From contig JAGQSP010000071.1 of the NCBI GenBank assembly GCA_020439485.1, forward strand, positions 1-8,924: a stretch of DNA of 8,924 nt, written 5' to 3'. Source of the DNA: Acidimicrobiales bacterium (GTDB lineage Bacteria; Actinomycetota; Acidimicrobiia; Acidimicrobiales; Poriferisodalaceae). Shown here piece after piece: positions 1-7,079 of the stretch (its first letter is position 1; every line of letters begins with the position of its first letter). The position numbers were made by a program, and so were the translations under genes. Below the pieces are notes generated by a model. The model was not told the origin of the DNA. It did not search any database and saw only the letters and a list, made by a program, of their open reading frames with translations.

Positions 1-528
1 CTCGAGAAGCTCGTTTCGGCGGGTCACCTGCGCGTCGAGATGGGCAAGCCGGCATCTGGCGCCGGGCGTCCGTCCAAGCGCTACATCGCCGCCACCACCG
101 AGATCCATCTGGCTTTCCCAGTCCGGCGAGACGACCTGCTTGGCACCCTGCTCGGCCGGGCATTGACGCGCCTGCCCCATCACGAGGCCGAAGGGTTGGC
201 CGAAGAGGTCGGCGTCGAGTACGGGCTGGCCCTGGCCGAGTCGATCGAACCCGGCGATGCCCATCGATCTCTGCAGGCCGCGGTCGCCACTGTGGCCGAC
301 GCCTTGACATCACACGGTTTCATGGCTCGCGCCGAGGGGGCAGCAGGTCAGCTGCGCATCGTCTCAGAACACTGTCCCTTCGGACAGGCCGCCGTCGAGC
401 ATCCCGTACTGTGTGCCATCGACCGCGGCTTGGTCAGGGGCATGTTGGCCGGCCTACACGGCGAGCGAACCCCCCAAATCGAGCGTTCGGTACCCATGGG
501 AGACACGGTCTGCACCACCACGGTGTGA
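1..528 (+). CDS. Winged-helix transcriptional regulator with SufR-like cysteines (5' truncated)
   Basis: The reading frame is open from base 1, so the start and most of the DNA-binding helix-turn-helix lie outside the window; 175 codons are visible before TGA at 526-528. The first visible residues (LEKLVSAGHLRVEM) look like the end of a recognition helix. They are followed by a wing with a GRPSKRY motif typical of ArsR/DeoR-like predicted regulators (COG2345 type). The C-terminal part has cysteines at visible residues 125 (in HCPF), 138 and 171. The first two are spaced C-X12-C, as in the Fe-S sensing repressor SufR, and the third follows after 32 residues. From the family, I infer a cluster-binding regulator responding to Fe-S or redox state. 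Its targets are probably upstream and not visible. A phosphatase gene follows after 30 nt on the same strand, so the two may be co-transcribed. The family call is fairly safe; Fe-S binding is a hypothesis. Confidence 0.75.
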   Translation, partial: LEKLVSAGHLRVEMGKPASGAGRPSKRYIAATTEIHLAFPVRRDDLLGTLLGRALTRLPHHEAEGLAEEVGVEYGLALAESIEPGDAHRSLQAAVATVADALTSHGFMARAEGAAGQLRIVSEHCPFGQAAVEHPVLCAIDRGLVRGMLAGLHGERTPQIERSVPMGDTVCTTTV

Positions 529-558
529 CGCCACTCAACGGAGACGCCCCTCCAGATC

Positions 559-1020
559 ATGCTGGTTCACCTGATCAGACACGCACACGCCGGCTCCAGG
601 ACCGCCTGGAATCTTCCCGACGCCCAGCGGCCGCTCAGCGACAAGGGACTCTCCCAAGCTGTTGCTCTGTCAGAGCTCGATGTCGGTCAAGCGAACGTGC
701 ACTCGAGCCCCGCCATCAGGTGCACCCAGACCGTCGATCCGCTGGCCTCGAGGTTGGGCGTCGCGGTTCAGGTCGACAACCGACTGGCCGAAGGATCAGA
801 CCCCAGCAATGTCGTCGGGTGGATCTGCCAAGCACCAGACGACGGCCTGGTGTTGTGCTCGCACGGCGACATCTTGCCCGAGGTACTCAGGCTCCTGGCC
901 CTGCGTGGAATGACCCTCGATGGTCCGCCGGCAGTACAGAAGGCATCGGTCTGGGTTTGCGACATACGAGACGGCCAGCCCCATCACGCGAGCTACATCC
1001 CTCCCCCACGGCTTTCGTGA
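559..1020 (+). CDS. SixA-like histidine phosphatase family protein
   Basis: This 153-residue protein has the histidine phosphatase (phosphoglycerate mutase-like) signature. It shows an N-terminal LIRHAHAG with the phospho-accepting His8 next to Arg7, then SSPAIRCTQT with Arg54, an acidic residue near Glu78 (LAEGS), and the second catalytic His102 in CSHGD. Short size and the RHA rather than RHG motif point to the SixA subgroup; E. coli SixA is 161 residues and dephosphorylates phosphohistidine on carrier proteins. The real substrate cannot be read from the sequence, because no histidine-kinase or PTS gene lies in the window. ATG at 559 is chosen because RHA motifs sit close to the N-terminus in this family; a GGAG lies about 15 nt upstream, which is rather far. 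The gene follows the regulator by 30 nt and converges on the ccm operon with a 28-nt gap. Confidence 0.85.
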   Translation: MLVHLIRHAHAGSRTAWNLPDAQRPLSDKGLSQAVALSELDVGQANVHSSPAIRCTQTVDPLASRLGVAVQVDNRLAEGSDPSNVVGWICQAPDDGLVLCSHGDILPEVLRLLALRGMTLDGPPAVQKASVWVCDIRDGQPHHASYIPPPRLS

Positions 1021-1021
1021 G

Positions 1022-1037
1022 CACCTCACAGCAGGTG
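1022..1037. terminator. Weak hairpin in convergent gap
   Basis: The 28-nt gap between the convergent sixA-like gene and the end of the ccm operon holds a 5-bp inverted repeat, CACCT-CACAGC-AGGTG. It could act as a two-way terminator, but the stem is short and no T-run follows on either strand, so this is a weak call. Confidence 0.2.
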
Positions 1038-1048
1038 GTGCGACCGAA

Positions 1049-1870
1049 TCAGGGCTGAGCGGGTGCCGACAACTCGTCGATCAGGCCTTCGACCACCGAC
1101 CGCATCGCCTCTGGCGGGTTGCGTTCGAGCACTCCCTCGTAATAGCCGATCGCAGCCTCGGGGTCGTTTTCGACGTTCGCAGCAGCAAACCCTCGCCACA
1201 TGTGAGCCTCGAACGTCAGAGGATCTTGGGCTATCGCGGCGTCGAGTAGCTCGATCGCCTGCTGCTGGATGTCGGGGTCGGGGACGCGGATCAGGATCTG
1301 GGCCTTGAACACCAGCGCGTCGAAGTTGTCCGGCTCGACGGCGAGGGCCTGGTCGAACGACTGAACAGCACCGACAACGTCACCCTGGCTCTGCAGCACC
1401 CGACCCTGCATCACCAGGGCATCGGGGTCGCCAGGCACCAGGGCCAGAGCCTCGCCAACTGCGGTTGCGGCCTCGTCGACTCTTCCCTGTCCAAGGGCTA
1501 TCTCGGCCCGCCCCAGGAAATCTCGCGAGCTGAGAGCGATCTCTCCGGTGGCACCTCCCGAGCCGCGGTCGCCCGAGAACGAGGCGACGACGAACCCCAA
1601 CGCGATGGCCGCCACGGCTACCACACAGACCACGATGACGTTCTTGGTGGTCGATCTGTCGTCGGCAGGTTTGGGCGCCGGATCGACATCGTCGATGCGT
1701 CGGATGATGCGTGCTGCACGGCGGGTCAGATCGTCCGAAAGAGCCGCATGGTCGGCTTCGTCGATCTCACCCCTGGCCAACTCGGCGTCGAGCCGATCGA
1801 GGGCGGCGAGTAGCTCGTTGCGCTGCTCGACCAGTCGGTCGAGCCGGCGAGAACGGCGCTCGTCGATCAT
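1049..1870 (-). CDS. CcmI-like TPR protein, cytochrome c maturation chaperone
   Basis: The protein has 273 residues. Residues 1-62 are a charged, helical, coiled-coil-like region with an LxxLDRLDAELARGEID pattern that resembles the cytoplasmic loop of CcmI. A single membrane helix spans about 78-97, and about four TPR-like repeats follow (roughly 114-147, 148-181, 182-218 and 219-252), predicted outside the membrane. In System I, CcmI (the C-terminal half of E. coli CcmH) holds the apocytochrome C-terminus and passes it to CcmH and CcmF. Proteobacterial CcmI has two membrane helices around the leucine-zipper loop; here the first is missing. The start at 1870 is set by an ATGA overlap with ccmH and by an upstream AGGTGAGG. 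A longer upstream reading in this frame is only the shadow of ccmH. It is the last gene of the operon. TPR proteins are generic, so the role rests mainly on position and on the N-terminal pattern. Confidence 0.75.
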   Translation of the reverse strand: MIDERRSRRLDRLVEQRNELLAALDRLDAELARGEIDEADHAALSDDLTRRAARIIRRIDDVDPAPKPADDRSTTKNVIVVCVVAVAAIALGFVVASFSGDRGSGGATGEIALSSRDFLGRAEIALGQGRVDEAATAVGEALALVPGDPDALVMQGRVLQSQGDVVGAVQSFDQALAVEPDNFDALVFKAQILIRVPDPDIQQQAIELLDAAIAQDPLTFEAHMWRGFAAANVENDPEAAIGYYEGVLERNPPEAMRSVVEGLIDELSAPAQP

Positions 1871-2334
1871 CGCTTCGCCCTCACCTGGGCCACCAGGTCG
1901 CGATCTGCTTCGGTCGAGCGATGCGACGAGGTTGCGGCCCACCGTCTGAACGCAAGGGTCAGCACCGTTGCACCCACCGCCAGGGCCAGCACGGGCAGAA
2001 CCCAGACCAGGGCGCCGACCCCTTCGCTGGGCGGTATCGCCGACAACCCTTGGCCGGGGAAGCTGGCCTCTATGGCCTGCCTGACCTGCTCGTCGGTGTC
2101 GCCTGCCGCGACTCGCTCGTCTATGAACGCACGTATCGATGCCGCGATGGGAGCGTTCGACTCGACAACGGTCTGGCCATCGCAGACCGGGCAGAGGGTG
2201 GTCGACTTGATGGCCAGCGCCCGATCGGAGTCCGAGACAGGACCCGAATCGGCCCGCGCCAAACCCACACCGATGACGGCGATCATCACCACCAACAACC
2301 CGACCCAGGCCTTGTTGCGAACGGAGGTGTTCAT
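1867..2334 (-). CDS. ccmH: CcmH/CcmL/NrfF family thiol reductase, cytochrome c maturation
   Basis: This 155-residue protein has an N-terminal signal-like helix (about 10-28, ending ARA), an outside-facing domain with the family motif LCPVCDGQTVVESNAPIA (Cys48 and Cys51), and a C-terminal membrane helix (about 107-129) with a short basic tail. The motif matches the LRCPVCQGQ...SNA signature of CcmH/CcmL. Family members reduce, or form mixed disulfides with, the CXXCH cysteines of apocytochrome c and work with CcmG and the CcmF/CcmI heme ligation complex. The start at 2334 overlaps the ccmG stop as ATGA and has GGAG about 12 nt upstream; a longer reading to 2400 would lie inside ccmG and is rejected. 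The stop overlaps the ccmI-like start, again as ATGA. The length corresponds to the short form without a fused TPR domain, which is encoded separately here. Confidence 0.93.
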   Translation of the reverse strand: MNTSVRNKAWVGLLVVMIAVIGVGLARADSGPVSDSDRALAIKSTTLCPVCDGQTVVESNAPIAASIRAFIDERVAAGDTDEQVRQAIEASFPGQGLSAIPPSEGVGALVWVLPVLALAVGATVLTLAFRRWAATSSHRSTEADRDLVAQVRAKR

Positions 2335-2906
2335 TGAGCCAGCGCCTCCAGTTCGGCGATTGCTGCATCGACGACATCGGCTGTGATCTCGCCGTTCCAC
2401 TTGGCGACCACTACCCCAGCAGGCGAGACGAGGAACGACTCGGGTACCTGCAACACGACGAATCGTGCTGGCGCAGACTCCGCGTCGACCAGCACCGGCC
2501 AGTCACCGCCTCTGGCCTGGAAGAACGCGCGGGCGTTCTCGGCCGTGTCGCCCATGACCACGGACACGACCATGGCCGAACCATCGGAATGGCGCTCTGA
2601 GAACTCGACCAATTCGGGATGTTCGTTTTCGCAGGGGATGCACCAACTGGCGAAGAAGTTCAGCAGCACCCAGCGGCCTCGGGTCGCGTCGATGTCGAAG
2701 GTGGCGCCGTCGAGAGTCGTCGCCTCCAACTCCGGCACGAAACGCCCGATTAGCGGCGAGGCCGCTGACGCCGAGTCGTCGTCGTCTCGAGTGGCCAGCA
2801 AGGCGATGAGGCCGACGAGCAGCAACGCAATCACGACCGTGCCCACCTTGGCCCAAAGCGGTGAAGCGGGCGCGTCGGCATTGTCGGGCGTTGCGTCATC
2901 GGTCAT
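2331..2906 (-). CDS. ccmG: CcmG/DsbE-type membrane-anchored thioredoxin
   Basis: The protein has 191 residues: a short acidic N-terminus, one membrane anchor (about 20-38), an acidic linker (DDDD) and a TlpA/DsbE-like thioredoxin domain. The active site is WCIPC (Cys89 and Cys92) within LLNFFASWCIPCENEHPEL. The cis-proline loop is VPESFLV (Pro155), close to the usual VPETFLID, although the GVYG residues normally before it are replaced by VVLQ. CcmG reduces the disulfide of CcmH or the apocytochrome, using electrons passed across the membrane by a CcdA/DsbD-type protein; none is encoded in this window. Start and stop are fixed by ATGA overlaps with ccmF and ccmH. By domain alone it could be a general TlpA-like thioredoxin, but its place in the operon makes CcmG the best call. 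Confidence 0.93.
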   Translation of the reverse strand: MTDDATPDNADAPASPLWAKVGTVVIALLLVGLIALLATRDDDDSASAASPLIGRFVPELEATTLDGATFDIDATRGRWVLLNFFASWCIPCENEHPELVEFSERHSDGSAMVVSVVMGDTAENARAFFQARGGDWPVLVDAESAPARFVVLQVPESFLVSPAGVVVAKWNGEITADVVDAAIAELEALAQ

Positions 2907-4885
2907 GTCGAGGCCCCGACGGTTTCTGGGGTTCTGTCGTCGTCAGGAGGTGCTGAGCTGATCGGTTGGGCGATGGGTTCTGGTTTGCTGCGACGTCCGG
3001 CCGGGGTCAATGCGAGAGCGGTGCCGAGGGCCATCAACATGCCTCCGGTCCAGATCCATGTGATCAGCGGGCGCACGATCACCCTGATCAGCGCCGAGTC
3101 GCCGCTGTCGGAGACGTCCAGGACCACCAGATACACGTCGTCGCGCCAGCCCGTGTCGACGGAGGGCGTGCCCACCTTCATGCCGTAGTTGATGTAGTTG
3201 GTGAGGGCCGGGTGATGAACCTCGTTGTTGTTGACCCTTACGCTGACCTCGGTGACGGGGTTTCCGTTCTCGACCCGATCGACCCGGCCGAGCAGCTCGA
3301 TTTGGTGGCCGGCGACCTCTGTCGACTCGCCAGGGGTCAGGCGGGCCTCTACCTCGTGGCTGTGCGCCTGACTGGCGACGAAACCCAGCGCCAGCACCGC
3401 GAGACCGATATGGGCGACCATGCCTCCGCTGGAGCGTCCGGTCAGGCCGGCTATGCCGCGCCTTCGTACCGCTGTGATCAGCTGGCGACCGGCCGAGCCG
3501 AGGACCATGCCCGAGAACAGGTAGGCAAACATCTCGGCGACCGAGTCCGCTCCCGCCGCCACAGCGATGATCAGGGTCGCGACGCCGGCAACTGCAGGCC
3601 AAAACGCACGCTCGCTGAGCAGCTCTGGGTCGGTCGAGCGCCATGGCAACATCGGCGAGATGGCCATCAGGAACAACAGGACCAGACCGATGGGCGCCGT
3701 GAGCCGATCGAAATAGGGTGAACCGACCGAGATCTGGTCGTCGTTCAGGGCCTCGACCAGCAGTGGGAACAGTGTTCCCAGCAGCACCACGAAGGCAAAG
3801 GCGCCGAACAAGAGGTTGTTGCCCAGGAAGCTTCCCTCCCGCGACAGCGGCGACTCGATGGCCCCGGCCGAGCGCAGGATGTCGATGCGCCAGAAGATCA
3901 GGGCCACAGATACCAGGACGGTCGCCGCGAACAGGCCCAACAGCAGGGGGCCAATCTCGGACTCGGAGAACTCGTGGACAGAGTCGAGGACGCCCGAGCG
4001 CGTAACGAAGGTTCCGAGAATGGTGAGGGCAAAGGTCGAGACGATCAGCGACAGGTTCCAGACCCGCAGCATGCCCCGTCGTTCTTGAACCACCACCGAG
4101 TGGATGAACGCTGTAGCCGTGAGCCACGGCACGAACGACACGTTCTCGACCGGATCCCAAGCCCAATAGCCACCCCAGCCGAGAACCTCATAGCTCCACC
4201 AGGCGCCGAGCACGATGCCGAGGCTCAGGAAGCCCCATGCCGCAACCGTCCACACCCGGGTCTCTATCAGCCAGCCCTCGCCGAGGCGTCCGGTGGCGAG
4301 CGCACCGATGGCGAAGGCGAACGGCACGGTGAATCCGACATAACCGAGGTACAGCATGATCGGATGGATCGCCATCAGTGGATGGTTCTGGAGCAGCGGG
4401 TTGGGGCCTCGGCCATCCAGCGGAGGGTTCGACAGGGTGTCGAACGGGCTGGCCGGCCCGGCCAGCAGGAAGAAGAAGAAGGCAGCGACAATGAACAGCG
4501 TCAACATCGCGAAGCCGAGGAGCCGGTCGTCGAGGCGCTTGGAGAACCACCAGGCGACCGCCGAGATGTAGAGGCAGAGCACGAACACCCAAAGGATCAA
4601 CGAGCCTTCGAGCGAAGCCCACATTGCCGCGATCTTGTAGAGCAACGGAAGGGCCAGGGTGCTGTTGTCGGCGACGTAGGCCATGGAGAAGTCGTTGGTC
4701 AGCAGCGAGTACTCCATGACGGCGACCGCACCCGAAGCCGAGAGCAGCGTCCAGATCGACCACTTGCCGCTCATCGAGATGAGGTCGCGTCGGTTGGTGG
4801 CCAAGCCGATGCCCGTGACCAGAGCCGCAAGGAGCGCCGACACCAGGCCGAAGATCACGAAGAGGGGTCCGAGCGTGCCCGCCAC
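2903..4885 (-). CDS. ccmF: CcmF cytochrome c heme ligase
   Basis: CcmF is the large membrane subunit that receives heme from holo-CcmE and attaches it to apocytochrome c. The 660-residue product has many membrane helices and the WWD heme domain (about 229-254, with GWGGYWAWDPVENVSF). Four histidines fall one residue from the E. coli heme ligand numbering: His174 (HPIMLYLGYVG), His262 (FIHSVVVQERR), His304 (TRSGVLDSVHEF) and His492 (GGMVAHIG). A large extracytoplasmic domain (about 505-600) precedes the last helix, and the C-terminal tail is Pro- and Asp-rich. I chose GTG at 4885, one base after the ccmE stop (TGA-C-GTG). It places the first helix at the N-terminus as usual and gives the usual family length. 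An ATG at 4975 would add 30 hydrophilic residues and overlap ccmE by 89 nt. The ribosome site (GGATCGGG) is weak, so translation is probably coupled to ccmE. Confidence 0.96.
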   Translation of the reverse strand: MAGTLGPLFVIFGLVSALLAALVTGIGLATNRRDLISMSGKWSIWTLLSASGAVAVMEYSLLTNDFSMAYVADNSTLALPLLYKIAAMWASLEGSLILWVFVLCLYISAVAWWFSKRLDDRLLGFAMLTLFIVAAFFFFLLAGPASPFDTLSNPPLDGRGPNPLLQNHPLMAIHPIMLYLGYVGFTVPFAFAIGALATGRLGEGWLIETRVWTVAAWGFLSLGIVLGAWWSYEVLGWGGYWAWDPVENVSFVPWLTATAFIHSVVVQERRGMLRVWNLSLIVSTFALTILGTFVTRSGVLDSVHEFSESEIGPLLLGLFAATVLVSVALIFWRIDILRSAGAIESPLSREGSFLGNNLLFGAFAFVVLLGTLFPLLVEALNDDQISVGSPYFDRLTAPIGLVLLFLMAISPMLPWRSTDPELLSERAFWPAVAGVATLIIAVAAGADSVAEMFAYLFSGMVLGSAGRQLITAVRRRGIAGLTGRSSGGMVAHIGLAVLALGFVASQAHSHEVEARLTPGESTEVAGHQIELLGRVDRVENGNPVTEVSVRVNNNEVHHPALTNYINYGMKVGTPSVDTGWRDDVYLVVLDVSDSGDSALIRVIVRPLITWIWTGGMLMALGTALALTPAGRRSKPEPIAQPISSAPPDDDRTPETVGAST

Positions 4886-4886
4886 G

Positions 4887-5453
4887 TCAGGTGCCCGATC
4901 CGAAGCCGCACTCGGCGAAATAGTCCGCCGGAACGACCACCTCGACCCGATCGGAGTTCTCGGCCGCGTACTCATTGGTGTGCTTGACGATCATGCGATC
5001 GCTCACGAAGAGGTGATCGTCGGAGCCCGACACCAGTGTCACGTCACCAACCTCCCAGTTGCCCTCGAGCACCACCGGGATCCATGGCGTGTCGAACAGC
5101 TCGGGCGGGTCGCCGATGTGGCTGACCTCGGCCACAGCGCACTCGTGCTCGATCTGGAACGTCACCGAACTGCCACTGAACTGCACGGTGTCTGGGATCA
5201 CCCGTCCCTGCAGCCGAAAGCGACGATCGCCCAACTCGGTGCGGTCGGCGATGGCCTCGTCCACGTTGCGGAAGAACAGGGTTGCGTCGCGCAGGAACTG
5301 CAAGACGAGGAACCCCAGTACGACCACCACGACCACGCCTATGACCGCGACCCACTTGCGCTGCCCCTTGCGAAGCTCGCGACGCACGGCCTCGGCGTCG
5401 TCGAGCTCGGTTCGGGGTGTGAGGTCGAGGTCGGCTTCGCCTCCAGCCGACAT
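4887..5453 (-). CDS. ccmE: CcmE heme chaperone
   Basis: The protein has 188 residues: a charged cytoplasmic N-terminus (1-33), one membrane anchor (about 34-54, VAVIGVVVVVVLGFLVLQFL) and an OB-fold-like domain with FRLQGRVIPDTV. The heme-binding motif is HTNEY (His158, Tyr162), the HxxxY form in which the histidine binds heme covalently, not the CxxxY variant. CcmE takes heme from CcmC/CcmD and delivers it to CcmF. Two cysteines outside the membrane, Cys105 (HECAVAEV) and Cys182 near the C-terminus, are not part of the usual chaperone motif and might form a disulfide. The start overlaps the ccmD stop by one base (TGATG) and has a good ribosome site (GAGGAG). The PP that often follows the HxxxY motif is replaced here by AAEN. 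Confidence 0.94.
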   Translation of the reverse strand: MSAGGEADLDLTPRTELDDAEAVRRELRKGQRKWVAVIGVVVVVVLGFLVLQFLRDATLFFRNVDEAIADRTELGDRRFRLQGRVIPDTVQFSGSSVTFQIEHECAVAEVSHIGDPPELFDTPWIPVVLEGNWEVGDVTLVSGSDDHLFVSDRMIVKHTNEYAAENSDRVEVVVPADYFAECGFGSGT

Positions 5454-5611
5454 CAGTGCTCCTCTTCTGAGAGTTCTCGCTGCGGGTTGGTGGAGGTGAG
5501 CCCGAGCTCACGCCCGAGTCGCCGTCCCTTGCCGATGACGAACGCCCCATAGGCCAGGACGGTTCCGAACACCAGCACATAACCCGAGAGAATCATGCCG
5601 AGGTGGTCCAT
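5453..5611 (-). CDS. ccmD: CcmD small membrane protein of the heme-release complex
   Basis: This 52-residue ORF fills the gap between ccmC and ccmE and is easy to miss. The product begins MDHLGMILSGYVLVFG, has one membrane helix (about 6-27) with the conserved-type Tyr11 and Tyr21, then a basic stretch GKGRRLGRELG and an acidic end. This is the CcmD layout: a short N-terminus, one helix and a positively charged cytoplasmic tail. CcmD stabilises the CcmC-heme-CcmE complex and is needed to release holo-CcmE. ATG at 5611 lies one base after the ccmC stop (TGA-C-ATG), with a purine-rich GGGGGTGGG upstream, and the TGA shares a base with the ccmE start. Sequence conservation in this family is low, so the call relies on size, topology and position, which all agree. 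Confidence 0.88.
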   Translation of the reverse strand: MDHLGMILSGYVLVFGTVLAYGAFVIGKGRRLGRELGLTSTNPQRELSEEEH

Positions 5612-5612
5612 G

Positions 5613-6398
5613 TCAGCCCACCCCCGCCTCGGCGCGTCGTGCAGCGATGGCCAGCTCGAGGCCCTCTTCGTCGCGTATCTCCTCGAGGCGAATCACCCGG
5701 TATCGATGAACCACCAGCCACGCCCCGGCAACGATGAACGCAACCGAGGCAAAACCCAAGATCGCGAACATGTCGCCCGTGATCTGGGCGTCGTCGACGC
5801 CGAGACTCGCCTCCTGGTGCAGTGTGCGCCACCAGTCGACCGAGAAATGGACCAATGGAAGGTTGACACTCGAAACCAGCGCAGCGATGGCCGCGCGCTT
5901 CGACCGCACCGCGGGTTCGGTTGGCAGCCGGCGCAACGCCAGATAGCCCAGGAACGACACGAACATCATCGCGGTCATCGTCAAGCGAGCGTCCCACTGC
6001 CAGTAGACACCCCAAGTGATGCGGCCCCACATGGCACCGGTGGCCAGGGCCAGTGCGGTGAACACCACGCCCACCTCTGCCGATGCACCAGCGATGCGGT
6101 CGAGGTGACGGCCCTTGTCGGGTCGTGACTTGGCTTTCCACAAGAACCAGGCGCTGGCCGTGGCGCATGCAATGAAGCATCCGTAGGCCACCCATATGAC
6201 GGGAACGTGCAAGTACAAGAACCGAACCGCGTCGCCCTGCACCACGTCGCGAGGCGATACGAACAGCCCCAGGACGGCGGTGATGGCCAGTGAAGCCAAC
6301 GCGAGCCAGCCGAGCACAGAGGTGCCGACAGAAGAGGTCACGGGCAACGGCTCTGAGCCGAACCGCGAAGGCGGGTGGGTTTTGGTCGCGTCGCTCAC
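5613..6398 (-). CDS. ccmC: CcmC heme handling protein (WWD domain)
   Basis: CcmC brings heme to the outer face of the membrane and loads it onto CcmE. The 261-residue product has about six membrane helices and the WWD motif WGRITWGVYWQWDARLT (about 124-140). The two flanking heme-ligand histidines are His64 (LYLHVPVIW) and His194 (DWWRTLHQ), matching the E. coli HVP and TLHQ motifs. The start is GTG at 6398, two bases after the ccmB stop, with a strong GGAGGA about nine bases upstream. The same frame stays open back to 7055, but that part is only the shadow of ccmB. The N-terminal 22 residues before the first helix form a short polar extension. The stop is one base from ccmD. CcsA and CcmF also have WWD domains, but size and motifs fit CcmC. 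Confidence 0.96.
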   Translation of the reverse strand: MSDATKTHPPSRFGSEPLPVTSSVGTSVLGWLALASLAITAVLGLFVSPRDVVQGDAVRFLYLHVPVIWVAYGCFIACATASAWFLWKAKSRPDKGRHLDRIAGASAEVGVVFTALALATGAMWGRITWGVYWQWDARLTMTAMMFVSFLGYLALRRLPTEPAVRSKRAAIAALVSSVNLPLVHFSVDWWRTLHQEASLGVDDAQITGDMFAILGFASVAFIVAGAWLVVHRYRVIRLEEIRDEEGLELAIAARRAEAGVG

Positions 6399-6400
6399 GC

Positions 6401-7069
6401 TCAACTGTCCTCCAGCAACGGGCCGAAGGCAAGCGTACCCACGGCCAGGTATACCCCCCACATCACCCCCAACAATCCGACCCAGTTCCAGCCCGACTGC
6501 GTCGACACATCGAGCGCACGCTCGAAAGCCCGCGTTCCGGCCAGCAGAATCGGGGCGACGACAGGGATCAGCAGCAAGGGCAGCAGGGTTTCCCTGACCC
6601 GAACACCCAACGACATCGCCCCGTAAATGGACCCAACGGCGGCGAACCCGCCCGTGCCGGCCACCGCCGCTGCCAACAGCAACAACGGCTCGGCGACGTG
6701 GGCGTCGAAGAACACCACTGCACCGGCGAACAGGATCATCTGGAGCACCAGCAGCTGCACTCCCACCGCCAGGGTTTTGCCCAAGAACATGGCCGATGGG
6801 GCGATGCCAGACAGTCGAAGAGCGTCGGTGATGCCATCTGCGGCCTCGATGGTGAACGATCGCTGCACGGTCAAGACGCCCGAGAAGAGAACGCCCACCC
6901 AGATCAGGCCGGGCGCACCGCGGCTCAGCAGGCTCTGGTTGGCATCGAACGCGAACGCGAACACGACCAGGGTCAACAGACCCAGCGGCGCGACCTGATT
7001 GAGCGTGACGCGCGACCTCCACTCGATGAGCAGATCCTTGCGGGCGATCATCCAAACTGCGCTGATCAT
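6401..7069 (-). CDS. ccmB: CcmB heme exporter permease
   Basis: CcmB is the membrane part of the CcmAB ABC complex, whose ATP hydrolysis drives release of holo-CcmE from CcmC/CcmD. The 222-residue product matches the usual length (E. coli 220). It has an N-terminal amphipathic stretch (MIARKDLLIEWRSR), about six membrane helices, the FSGVLTVQRSFTIEAADG segment and the LLPLLLIPVVAPILLAG helix, all typical of the family. I chose ATG at 7069 because family members start just before the RKDLxxEWR segment; a longer reading to 7225 would run through ccmA in another frame and is rejected. It starts 10 nt after the ccmA stop, the largest gap in the operon, and its ribosome site (GATCGGG) is weak. Confidence 0.94.
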   Translation of the reverse strand: MISAVWMIARKDLLIEWRSRVTLNQVAPLGLLTLVVFAFAFDANQSLLSRGAPGLIWVGVLFSGVLTVQRSFTIEAADGITDALRLSGIAPSAMFLGKTLAVGVQLLVLQMILFAGAVVFFDAHVAEPLLLLAAAVAGTGGFAAVGSIYGAMSLGVRVRETLLPLLLIPVVAPILLAGTRAFERALDVSTQSGWNWVGLLGVMWGVYLAVGTLAFGPLLEDS

Positions 7070-7079
7070 CGTGGCCCGA

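Noticed and set aside
411..1058. 215-codon ORF overlapping the regulator and the SixA-like gene
   Set aside because: Very Arg- and Pro-rich product spanning two genes that have clear motifs in another frame.
1871..2377. N-terminal extension of the CcmI-like frame upstream of 1870
   Set aside because: This part is the out-of-frame shadow of ccmH; the ATGA junction and the ribosome site support the start at 1870.
2966..3721. 251-codon plus-strand ORF opposite ccmF
   Set aside because: Shadow of ccmF with low-complexity composition and no recognisable motif.
4886..4975. Longer CcmF start at an ATG inside ccmE
   Set aside because: It adds 30 hydrophilic residues that are not typical of the family and overlaps ccmE by 89 nt.
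3974..4987. 337-codon ORF on the plus strand opposite ccmF
   Set aside because: It is antisense to the clear ccmF gene; its product is rich in Arg, Glu, Asp and Gln with no domain, as expected from a GC-rich shadow frame.
6399..7055. N-terminal extension of the ccmC frame through ccmB
   Set aside because: It could be read as a fusion, but the region encodes CcmB in another frame and a good ribosome site precedes GTG at 6398.
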